64,000 nucleotides of DNA from Pomacea canaliculata (Eukaryota > Mollusca > Gastropoda > Architaenioglossa > Ampullariidae). The position numbers and the translations under genes are program-made. Below the pieces are notes generated by a model that worked only from the letters and a program-made list of their open reading frames with translations, was not told where the DNA came from and ran no database searches. Every line of letters begins with the position of its first letter. The stretch's first letter is position 1. Positions 1-12,200 of this stretch are shown piece after piece. Location: the NCBI RefSeq assembly GCF_003073045.1, contig NC_037593.1:425525-489524 (forward strand), written 5' to 3'.

Positions 1-152
1 AATAGTAGTGGTGTGTACAGGTGTAAATAACAGTGGTGTGTACAGGTGTAAATAACAGTGGTGTTTACAGGTGTAAATAGTAGTGGTGTCTACAGGTGTA
101 AATAATAGCGGTGTGTACAGGTGTAAATAGTACTGGTGTTTACAAGTGTAAA
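1..152. repeat. Minisatellite, about 25-bp unit
   Basis: About six imperfect copies of a unit built on 'gtgtacaggtgtaaata' run from the left edge of the window. They probably lie in the intron upstream of the first visible exon of the chitin-binding gene. Confidence 0.85.
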
Positions 153-298
153 CAAGAGCCGGTGACTCCACCTGGTGGTGGCGAATCAGCTTCTATCGCT
201 GATCAGCATGTGGATGTGAAATGTTAATGTCTGCAGATCGAAACCCACGATGGCTCCAAATAACCAGACTGACGACTTCTAACGGCTTCCAGTTTCAG

Positions 299-3200
299 GT
301 GGCTTTGTTGCGGGGCAGGCGGAGGACTTCACATGTCCTTCAGACACCGGAACCTACCCGTATACAGCTGACAACACCCGATTTTTTGAGTGTGTGTCTG
401 GCAAAGTCGTCCTCCATACCTGTATTGACAGACACGTCTTCAGTGTGCAAGCCAAGGGATGTATCCAGGTGTGCTGCTCCACACTCTAGCACTCCATCTG
501 TCCGTCCATCTCTCTATCTCTCTCTCCATCCATCTGTTCATCCATCTCTTTATATCTCTCTCTCCATCCCTCTGTCCATCCATCTTGTCGTTCGCGGCTA
601 TTGTTAAAGGTGTGAAGCCTGTACTTGGAGCTTTGGCGAAGTTTTAGTGACAAGTGCAGTCAGACATTTGCAAACAAAACTTTCCCTGTCAGTTGTTAGC
701 ATTCGTCTTTTGCTTTTCCTTTCTGGACAGACAAACACGTCAAAGGGAAGCATCAGGACCCTCCCAGCAAACACCACCCTGCCAAGCCCCACGACCTCCA
801 CAGAAGAGCAAGAGGTGAAAGCTGATGATGTCGAGGCGGTTCAATCATTGACAACAAACACGAGTAACAACAGTGACATCAGCGTTTCAAGCCAATCGAG
901 TGCCCCGGATGTTGTGACAACAATGTCTGACCTGTCGACCTCCCCTCACCCGACCTCCACAGTTAGCGAAACCGAATCCTCAGATTCAACCTGGAGTCGT
1001 AGTTCTTTGGGTGCGACTGGTTCCTTGCCCGTCAGCGAGGCGATGCCCCAAGTTGTAACATTTCCAGATGTAGCGAGCGACACGGGGAACCCTGCAAACA
1101 CCCCGTCACAGTCAGGGGTGGGCTTAACAGGGGGGACCACTGGCGTGACAGATAATCATCAAAAGACAAAGGTAGGCTCAACAGGTGAGCCAGCCAACTC
1201 TACAGATCAGCCCCAAACAGCGGCAGAGGTCACGGGAATGCCGGCGAACTCTACTGGTCAACAGGCAGACAGAGGGCAGCAGGTCACGACCCCACGTGCC
1301 GTGGCGTACCAGGCGTCGCTGGAGGAACTGCTGGTCGAGGGTCGCGCCCGCTACGCGCTGTCGGACGACACCAAGGAGGAAGAGGAGGTGAAGGTAGAAG
1401 AGGAGTTCCTGTGTCCCAACGAATCCGGCTTTTTCCGACACCCGACCAACTGCTCCAGATTCTACTGGTGCAACCACTTTATCCCCACCGCCATGTTGTG
1501 CGCCCCTCACACAGCTTTTGACCCCGAGACCCACGTGTGCTCCTGGGCTGTCGGTCCGGACGGATGTGGCGCTCAGCTGCCGCTTGTCAAACACACTCAT
1601 GACCCGCATCCTCGGCATGGTGCTGTCCTCACAACCACTCAACCAGCTGCTTCCTCAGACACGCAGAGTCAGGGGCGACAGGTGAGATCAGGCAGGCAGC
1701 CACGGCAGGTGTCTCCAGGTCACTACAACAGCAGGGACGCAGCGACATCCTCTACAGACGGAGAGGACAGCAAGACGAGCGAGGGCAAGAGTTTTGGACT
1801 CAACTCACGTGGCGTCGACTTCAATGCCGGCAGAGATCACTTCCAGTGCCCTGGCGACGGTTTCTACGCAGACCCTAACGACTGCACCTACTTCTATCAC
1901 TGCTCCATTGGCAAAGCCTTCAAGTTCCAGTGCCAGAACGGAACGGCTTTCAACCGCGATAAGTTTGTGTGCAGCTGGCCGGTAGGTGAGGACGGCTGTG
2001 GAGGGATGCTAAGTGTGCCTTACAGACAGGTATTGGAGGAGGAGCTCGGCCTCTCAACAAATCACGTGAACAGCAACTTCCGGTGCCCCCAGCCCGAAGG
2101 CTTTTATCCTGACGCCCAGAACTGCAGCATCTTCTACCACTGCGTGAAGAGCAAACCGTATCATCATGAATGCGGCTCCGGAACCGTTTACAGCACCACG
2201 AAGGGTGTGTGCGTCTGGCCAGACAGCGACGACGACGACAACAACGGCAAGAAGTGCGGCGACAGCAGCGTGTTGGGCGAGTCGTACCGAGCGGCCCTCG
2301 ACAACAACCAGCCACGTGACCAGCAAGGAGGCGCCAGCAGCCAGAGGGCTCCACTAGACAAACACGACCATCGACAGGTCAACGGCGACCACCACGCGGT
2401 CGAGGATGGGGAGGAGGACGTACTTCATCACGACGACCATCACAGTCACTCAGAATTGAGCGAGGTGAGCAGCAATGTCGAGAGCGATAAGTACAACCAG
2501 CAGCCGGACAGGAAGGAGCGCACGGTAGAGCCGGCAACGACACCTGCCGAGGGCGGGTCAGGGCCAACAGAGGTCAGCACGAGGTCGGCAATAGAGGGCG
2601 CGACACTGCAGGCTCAGTCTGTGCAAGACTTTAGCCAGGTGGCCAGCTCCTGGCCCTGGGGAAACACCGACAAGAAGGTTGCAGCAAGCTCACAGGGAAC
2701 CTCCACAGACACCACGTTCACGGTGTCCACAGCAGCGACGACCTTTGCCACGGGCACGACCTCTACACCACGTCACGTGCCGTCCACGACTGACACCACA
2801 TCTACACCACCACCAGCCCAAAAGACGACATTGAAAGCGGAGCTGTACAGGGTGATAGGTAGGACTCATTTCCGGTCTGTTGCAACATGGAGGGTGCATG
2901 CGGCTGGCGTGTCGTCGTCATGGCGATGCCTGTAGTTGACGACATTGGCATCGTGCTTGCTGCTTTCGTCGGAAATGAAAGGATAGATAATAGTTTGTTA
3001 TGCAGAATGACAGTCAGTTGTATTTTGTGCTGCAGGTCTGGAGACGGACTTCCGGTGTCCTAAGCCTGCGGGTCATTTCCGGGACCCTCGCAACTGCGCA
3101 GTGTACTACCACTGTGCCGACGCTGTGGCCTACCGACTGGACTGCCCGGAGGGCCAGCTGTATGACGTCAGACAGTACCAGTGCCTGCCCATCCCCCAGG

Positions 3201-6200
3201 TGACAAGTTCACACACGAACGCTTTTATTGTGCAGTAGATCGGTCAAACTTCAAATGACACTTCTTAGTGTCAGTGACACCTACGTCACGAACTCACGTT
3301 CTCTCTTTCTTTCTCTCTCTCTCGCGCGTTTGTGTGTGTGTGCTTGTGTGTGTGCGTGCTTGTGTGTGTGTGTGGTTGTGTGTGTGCGTGTGTGGTTGTG
3401 TGTGTATGTGCTTGTGTGTGTGTGTGGTTGTGTGTGTGTGTGCTTGTGTGTGTGCGTGTGTGGTTGTGTGTGTATGTGCTTGTGTGTGTGTGGTTGTGTG
3501 TGTGTGTGCTTGTGTGTGTGCGTGCTTGTGTGTGTGTGTGTGGTTGTGTGTGTGCGTGTGTGGTTGTGGTTGTGTGCGTGCTTGTGTGTGTGTGTGTGTG
3601 TGTGTGTGGTTGTGTGTGTGCGTGCTTGTGTGTGTGCGCGCTTGTGTGCGCTTGTGTGTGTGTTTGTGTGTGTCCGTGTGGTGTGTGTGTGTGCGTGTGC
3701 TTGTGTGTGTGCGTGTGGTGTGGTGTGTGTGCGCTTGTGTGTGTGCGTGTGTGCGTGTGGTGTGTGTGTGTGCGTGTGCTTGTGTGTGTGCGTGTGGTGT
3801 GTGTGCGCTTGTGTGTGTGCGTGTGTGCGTGTGGTGTGTGTGTGCGTGTGTGTGCGCTTGTGTGTGTGCGTGTGTGTGTGTGCAGTGGTGGGTGGTGTGG
3901 GAGGGTAGAGACTTCTAGCCCAGTGTTTCCCGTGTTATAAACATTGAGGCTCTTTCCGTGTTTGCTGCGTGTGGAAGTGACGTCTGTGGAGACCTGACTG
4001 TGTGACATGACAAGTCTCTCACGTGATTTCATCCACCAATGACGTGTAGCACTTGTCAAATGCTCCAATGTCCACCAAACAGTTGCTGACCTTTCTCTGG
4101 TGACGACAGGTCAAGGACTGTGTGCGTGTGGATAAAGACCAGGTGGACGACTGGGAGGAGCGGTGGCTGGGTACCTATCCCGAAGTTGACAGCTACCCGA
4201 AACAAAAAGGTTAGTGTGTGAAACTGTACAGATTACAAATAGAACATCTTTCATTCACGATGTTTTATTCCGAGAAATGAAAGCAGACAGGACAGCATCG
4301 CTACGTCTGTGCGTTTGGCGGTGTGTTCACGCATGTGCACATCATTGCATGTTGCGGCCTTCGGGACTCGTTCAGTATGTAAATAACTTGTTTATCGACA
4401 GTATGTCAATAACTTGTTTATCAACAGTATGTAAATAACTTGTTTATCAACAGTATGTAAATAATTTGTTTATCAACAGTATGTAAATAACTTGTTTATC
4501 AACAGTATGTAAATAATTTGTTTATCAACAGTATGTAAATAATTTGTTTATCGACAGTATGTCAATAACTTGTTTATCAACAGTATGTCAATAGCAACTT
4601 AATCTAACAGAAGTCTGTTTCGGACTCAAACAGTTTTCCGTATCCAACTGTTGAAACGTTCTTTGCCCAGATTTCCTGGAGTCCTTCGAATGTGAAGAAA
4701 GTTCCGGTTTCCATGGCAACCCTCAGGACTGTTCCTCTTACGTCGAGTGCATCGATGGTGTGCCGTACGCAAGAAAGTGCATGTCGGGAACCGTCTTCGA
4801 CGACGGAAGGAAGAAGTGCACGTGGTCCAGCCTCGTTCCCGCTTGCAACACCGGAAGTCGTGCCCCCGACGAACTTCGTATGTGACCCTGACCCTGAGCC
4901 TGACCTTAACCTGCACGAGCTGTGTGTAGCACCAGTAGACTGCACAGTAGTCTGTTGTCCTCTCGTCACGTGCTCTTTGTAGTCGCTGTTGTCACTTCCG
5001 CTCACTCGTACGTCGTGCACTGACACTTGCGCACCTGTACAAAGGTGGACTGCACACCTGTAGTTTCCACGTCTGCACCTGGCAGCACTGTATGCACCTT
5101 GGTCATGGTAGCACTGTACACCACCGTACACCACTGTACGCACTGTACACCACCGTACACCACCGTACACCACTGTACGCACTGTACACCACCGTACACC
5201 ACCGTACACCACTGTACGCACTGTACACCACCGTACACCACTGTACACCACCGCACATCACTGTACACCACTGTACGCACTGTACGCACTGTACACCACC
5301 GTACACCACTGTACACCACTGCACACCACTGTATGCACTATACACCACCGTACACCACCGTACGCACTGTACACCACCGCACACCACTGTACACCACTGT
5401 ACACAACTGCACACCACTGTATGCACCGTACACCACCGTACACCACCGTACACCACTGTATGCACTGTACACCACCGTACACCACCGTACGCACTGTACA
5501 CCACCGCACACCACTGTACACCACTGTACACAACTGCACACCACTGTATGCACCGTACACCACTGTACACCACCGTACACAACTGCACACCACTGTATGC
5601 ACCGTACACCACTGTACACCACCGTACACAACTGCACACCACTGTATGCACTGTACACCACCGTACACCACCGTACACCACTGTATGCACTGTACACCAC
5701 CGTACACCACTGCACACCACTCTTTGTCTCTTGAAACACCAGTTAGTCTCTTCTCGCCTGAATAAACCAGTCTGACTGACCGGAAGTCTGGTCTGTCTAT
5801 GATGTCACGTGGCTATTTCACTTTGCTGACATCTTCGTGTGCTGGAGGTCGCCACAGTCCACCTTTGGTTGTCGTCTTCAGATAACAACGATCAGCACTT
5901 GTTTCTTTTGCTCTGGACAAGAACTCACGGTAGTAGTGAGGACAGGAACTCACGGTAGGAGTGAGGAGAGTAGTGGGGACAACTAGCGGTAGTAGTGGGG
6001 ACAAGAACTAATATTTAGCACATGTGTAGCTAACCATACCCCGGATGTTGGAAGTTAGTGAAAGCAGACACAAGTACAAATGTAAACAACAAGGAGAGCG
6101 GGGTATACCACACTAGTTAGCGGGGTGTACCGCAGACACTAGTTAGCGGGGTATACCACACTAGTTAGCGGGGTGTACCGCAGACACTAGTTAGCGGGTG

Positions 6201-9200
6201 CACCACAGACACTAGTTAGCGGGTGTACCGCAGACACTAGTTAGCGGGGTGTACCGCAGACACTAGTTAGCGGGGTGTACCGCAGACACTAGTTAGCGGG
6301 TGTACCGCAGACACTAGTTAGCGGGGTGTACCACAGACACTAGTTAGCGGGGTGTACCGCAGACACTAGTTAGCGGGGTGTACCGCAGACACTAGTTAGC
6401 GGGTGTACCACAGACACTAGTTAGCGGGTGTACCGCAGACACTAGTTAGCGGGGTGTACCGCAGACACTAGTTAGCGGGGTGTACCACAGACACTAGTTA
6501 GCGGGGTGTACCGCAGACACTAGTTAGCGGGGTGTACCGCAGACACTAGTTAGCGGGTACCACAGACACTAGTTAGCGGGTGTACCGCAGACACTAGTTA
6601 GCGGGGTGTACCGCAGACACTAGTTAGCGGGTGTACCGCAGACACTAGTTAGCGGGTGTACCGCAGACACTAGTTAGCGGGGTGTACCTCAGACACTAGT
6701 TAGCGGGTGTACCGCAGACACTAGTTAGCGGGTGTACCGCAGACACTAGTTAGCGGGGTGTACCGCAGACACTAGTTAGCGGGGTATACCACACTAGTTA
6801 GCGGGGTGTACCGCAGACACTAGTTAGCGGGTGCACCACAGACACTAGTTAGCGGGTGCACCACAGACACTAGTTAGCGGGTGTACCGCAGACACTAGTT
6901 AGCGGGGTGTACCGCAGACACTAGTTAGCGGGGTGTACCGCAGACACTAGTTAGCGGGTGTACCGCAGACACTAGTTAGCGGGGTGTACCGCAGACACTA
7001 GTTAGCGGGGTGTACCGCAGACACTAGTTAGCGGGTGTACCGCAGACACTAGTTAGCGGGTGTACCGCAGACACTAGTTAGCGGGGTGTACCGCAGACAC
7101 TAGTTAGCGGGGTGTACCACAGCCACTAGTTAGCGGGGTGTACTAGAGACACTAGTGTCAGGCTGGTTGTTGTTAGTGCCGAAACATTTTCCTTTCAACG
7201 TGTTGTTGGTTGTGCTACATATATATATATACACTGTTACACCGGAAGTGTTAGCTGCTCATCACTAGGTGAGTAAGAGCTGCGAGTACCAGAGAGTCGT
7301 GAGTGTCTGCTCCTAGTGTTGGCGGACATCTTGTTCACCTGTCACCACTTCACGTTAAGAGAAGGATTGAATGGTAGGCCATCTTGTCCTGTGTGTAAAG
7401 CCTGCATTATTCTGCATTAAAGCTGTATTGAAGCGCTGACCTCCCTTTGTTGTCTGTTGCTTCTGCACCTTGTCACGTGATGCACACCGCTTGTCACGTG
7501 ATGCACACCGCTTGTCACGTGATTCACACCGCTCGTCACGTGATGCACACCGCTCGTCACGCTCTGCATGCCGGTGACTGGAGGTCAGAGGTCAGTAATG
7601 GCCAGTGGCCAGTAGTTTGAAGCAAGAGTCTTCCAAGGGGCATAATTGGGGCTGAGACGTCATTCACCTTTAGATTATCGATGAGAACTGTTTGTCATCG
7701 TCATCGTCATTTTTAATACTAATGATGATGATGGATGATGGATGATGGGGAGTAGGACGAGGAGGTGAGCGTATGGTAAAGATAAAGATTACCTGACTCA
7801 TTGCGCTGTCGTACATTTATTTATTCACCCATCTTTCTTCTGCGCCATCCAACCACGCACGCACGCACACAGACTTATCATTGGGACCGAGGAGGTACAA
7901 GTGTTCGCTCCTACATGCGCCGCTGTAGTTTGTACTCAGACTTGCCACCCAGCAGACACTAATGTGGCCGCAGCCCCTCCCTTTCATCATCCCCATCCAG
8001 CCATCGCCTTCATCATCATACCTTCATGAGGCTGGCTGCGGGCGGCGAGGTAGGACTCTTGTTGTCCCTGCAGCCAACCACTACCTGAGTGTTGACAGAT
8101 GAGCAGAAAGCATCTCAACTGGTGGAAGACCGATGCGCAGCCTGCACTTTGCAGACGACAGACCTGTTGGCAGTGAAACAGACCTGCGATACCTCACCCA
8201 CAGACTGACAGACAGTTCACATTCACATGGAATGGAGACCAGCACAGACAGGAGCAAAGCTGGGGTCAATGGCAGGCAAAGCAGAGATCTCTACATCTTT
8301 GGTCACGTGACCCAGCACGACGCCCTGTGGAAGGCTGTCCTGCAAGACACCTTAGAGTGGACACCGAGGTGGTGAGAGGAAGAACTGACTGACGAAGGTG
8401 AAAGACTGGACAGGTCGTCCTGTACAGGACTGCTGACTACCGCCCTCAATAGACAAGATGGCGGCCTGTCAGCTGCTAGTCTACTCGTGTCATCCCGCCA
8501 GCTACAGGTGGCGGTCAAGGGACGACCGACTGACCGACTGACTGACTGACTGACTGTGCATACACAATAAAAACCTTGGCCGCAGTCATTCTCTGCTCGT
8601 ATTCCGATGTTGATAGAAATATCAAGAGCACACGATCGACTGTCGGTCTACCTGAGTTCACATCAGCTTTTATTCAGATCGAAGACAAGTGTTGCAGTCA
8701 ACATTTCCAGCTTCTATTTCCCTTAGGAACGGTGCGACTGCCGAATGTAAGTAAAGTCCTCCACACAGTGGAGGGGTGGTGGGGTGGAGGGGTGTTGGGG
8801 TGGTGGGGTGGGGCACCTGCAGAGTGCTGAGTAGTGTTGATGGACCAACTGACTGGTGGCGGCTGCAAGTCCGCTGTCACAAATCTGCCAAAAATGTCGG
8901 AGGTGAGATGGATGAGTGGTTCTGCAACACAACGCTTGATGAACTAAGTCGTGTGCTACCGCGGGCTTTGATCGTCATCAGCTTTCACTTCCGCTCTGTT
9001 TAAACTTCAACGGTTATGTATAGACTACAGTGACTACAGTGACTACAGAGACTACGGAGACTAGAGAAACTACAGTGACTACAGAGACTACGGACACTAC
9101 AGAGTTTAGGGAAGGGCCGCTACCGCTACTGAGCGGGATGTTACTAGATTATCTGCCCTTTAGTAAGTCAGTCCCTGTATTTGTCTCTCACTCTTGTCAT

Positions 9201-12200
9201 CCACACTGGACAGTGAGCAATGTGTTTGTGACTGTGTAATGTGTGTAATGTGTGCAACATGTGTAATTATCTGAGAACTCTGCACGTCAAGTATTTGAGG
9301 GTTAGTGCCCCTGATTGTGTAGTGCTGTGAGTGTAGTGCTGTGAGTGTAGTGCTGTGAGTGTAGTGCTGTGAGTGTAGTGCTGTGAGTGTAGTGCTGTGA
9401 GTGGGTGTGTAGTCAGCAGTCACCACACAGAGAATGTACACACGCTGTTTGATGTTTGCGGCTACAGTAACAATGTGCCGCAAGTCACTAGGAGTGAAAG
9501 AAGGAGAGTTTGGCATGGAACGATTCTTGTTCTGTACTGATGCTGTCTGGCAGGCTGCAGACGACTAAACTGACAGACTGTCACACAAAACGCTCTGTGG
9601 GATGCTGCACGTGGCTGCATTTCACGGACTGGAATGATATTGGGATCACATAAATCTGCAGCTTGCTGAGAAAATACAAATGAGGAAGCATGATGATGAT
9701 GATGATGATGATGATGACGATGATGATGATTTCCCCACTTTCATGACAGGTAGCGAGGGCTTCGACTGTCCTTCATCTGACGGCTACTACAGAAATCCTC
9801 GCGACTGCTCCACCTTCTTCCATTGCATCGACGGGACGGCCTTGCTCCGCAAGTGTGACAGCAACTTGCTCTTTGACCCCCAGACCAGCACGTGTCGCTG
9901 GTCACTTGCTGTGCGCGACTGCGATCGTGATGGCCGACCGGTGTTTCTGGAGAAGTGTAAGTCTGTATGTAATCATTTCAATATTGTTTTGTTGTTGTTA
10001 TACCACACACACACACACGTCCCCTGACAGCTGCAGTTGTCGTGGAGACAGCTGCAAACAACGCCCTGGCAGTCAGGCTCGTGCTGAGGCGAGATCACCA
10101 AACAACAACAAACGTTTGTCCACGAAATGTGTTTGTCACGTGACAGGTGCACAAGACACCATCGGACCATCAGACCTGAGCAGGTTTGATCCTTGTTTGT
10201 TTGATCCTCCCACCCTGGCATTCACCCCCCTGTCATTGCTTCCTGTCCCCCTTCCCCAGAATGACATTCTGTCTCATCGTACTCATCATCAAATATCATC
10301 CAGAAGACGATGTTCGTCAGAATAGTCTAGAGCAGAACTAAGTGTCAAAGGTTGTTTGACTCGAAACAAAGGCAGAGCATCGTACATGGCGAGTACTGAG
10401 TGAGGCGAGAACATTCTTAGGTAGGGCAAGGGTCTGTCTTACCTGAGTACACAGACTGAATGTCTTACCTGAGTACACAGAGTGAATGTCTTACCTGAGT
10501 ATAGAGTACACAGAGTGAATGTCTTACCTGAGTACACAGAGTGAATGTCTTACCTGAGTTCACAGACTGAATGTCTTACCTGAGTACACAGACTGAATGT
10601 CTTACCTGAGTACACAGAGTGAATGTCTTACCTGAGTATAGAGTACACAGAGTGAATGTCTTACCTGAGTTCACAGACTGAATGTCTTACCTGAGTACAC
10701 AGACTGAATGTCTTACCTGAGTACACAGACTGAATGTCTTACCTGAGTTCACAGACTGAATGTCTTACCTGAGTATAGAGTATACAGAGTGAATGTCTTA
10801 CCTGAGTATAGAGTATACAGAGTGAATGTCTTACCTGAGTACACAGACTGAATGTCTTACCTGAGTACACAGAGTGAATGTCTTACCTGAGTATAGAGTA
10901 CACAGAGTGAATGTCTTACCTGAGTTCACAGACTGAATGTCTTACCTGAGTACACAGACTGAATGTCTTACCTGAGTACACAGACTGAATGTCTTACCTG
11001 AGTATAGAGTATACAGAGTGAATGTCTTACCTGAGTATAGAGTATACAGAGTGAATGTCTTACCTGAGTACACAGACTGAATGAATAAATAAATGAATAA
11101 TGTGCCAGTGCCCCTGTCGGCCTTTGCGTGTCCACTACCTAACGGTCATTTCCGGGACGCCGCGGACTGCAGCGTCTTCTACCACTGCCTGCACGACTTC
11201 CCCTACCGCGGCCAGTGTCGCCCTGGAAACGCTTTCCACCTGGACTCTCTCGCCTGCAAGCCTCGAGGTGAAGTACCCGACTGTGGAGATGACACGGCTC
11301 CCACCCAGCAGCCGGCGGCCCCGGAGATGAGTCAGACGACGATGGGAGAGAGGAAAACGACCGAGGAGAACAGAAGGGAGACGTCAGATGAAAATATGTT
11401 AATGAGCGACGATGACAACAACGTGCTCCCGACAAAAGGTGAGTAGTAGTCACCCTCCACCACGTGACATGTGGGGGCAGTTGTGTTTAGACATCCATCA
11501 TCACAGTTGCCCTCAGACGTACTTCCGGGAGTTTGAGTTTTATTTTTCTCCAAGTTGTTGAGTTGGTTAGTGGGGGAAACTGGCGAGTGATGTTAGTCTG
11601 TTGATGTTGACACCTGAGTGGTACCTTTGCAACCCCTGGGAGAGGGATCAAGACCTAGAGCTAAGGCTTTGTGACACGTCACCAGCTACATGTTGAGCAC
11701 TGCACTATATCGCTAACAAGTGTCACGTGACCTTTACAGGCTCCAGCTTCCGGTGCCCGAAGGCGCATGGTCTGTACCGAGATCCGGAGGACTGCGGCTT
11801 CTTCTTTCACTGCTTCGCCGGCCGCAGCTTCCGCCATGCGTGCGAGCACGGGACGGTCTTCAGCGCCGACAGGAACCTGTGCACCTGGCCATCCCTGGTA
11901 CCCGAGTGTCACAACGTCACGCGCCATGGACATGTGACGTCACAGCTGGCGTCACTGACGATAGCACCTGCACAGGTACTTGGTGACGGTGCGCGTGTCT
12001 GTGTTTGTTTTGAAATGTTTACACCATGTGCCTTGACAGTGTAGGGCAGGTTGGGCAATTGATGTTCCCAGGGGGCCGCATGAGACATTGGGATGGTTTT
12101 AGAGGGCCGGACTAATATAGTTAACTCAGTTTTACCCAGTACTGTATATATAGTATATATACTGGCGGGGGGTCAGAGACAGGAGGCGGGCCGGATCCGG

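Noticed and set aside
3228..4068. Overlapping ORFs of 200-260 codons on both strands
   Set aside because: Shadows of the TG microsatellite inside an intron of the chitin-binding gene.
5002..5775. ORFs rich in Thr/His/Cys/Tyr/Val on both strands
   Set aside because: Products of the 11-bp satellite; all frames are open.
6095..7160. Regular direct repeats that could suggest a CRISPR array
   Set aside because: Units are head-to-tail without unique spacers and lie in a eukaryotic intron; it is an ordinary minisatellite.
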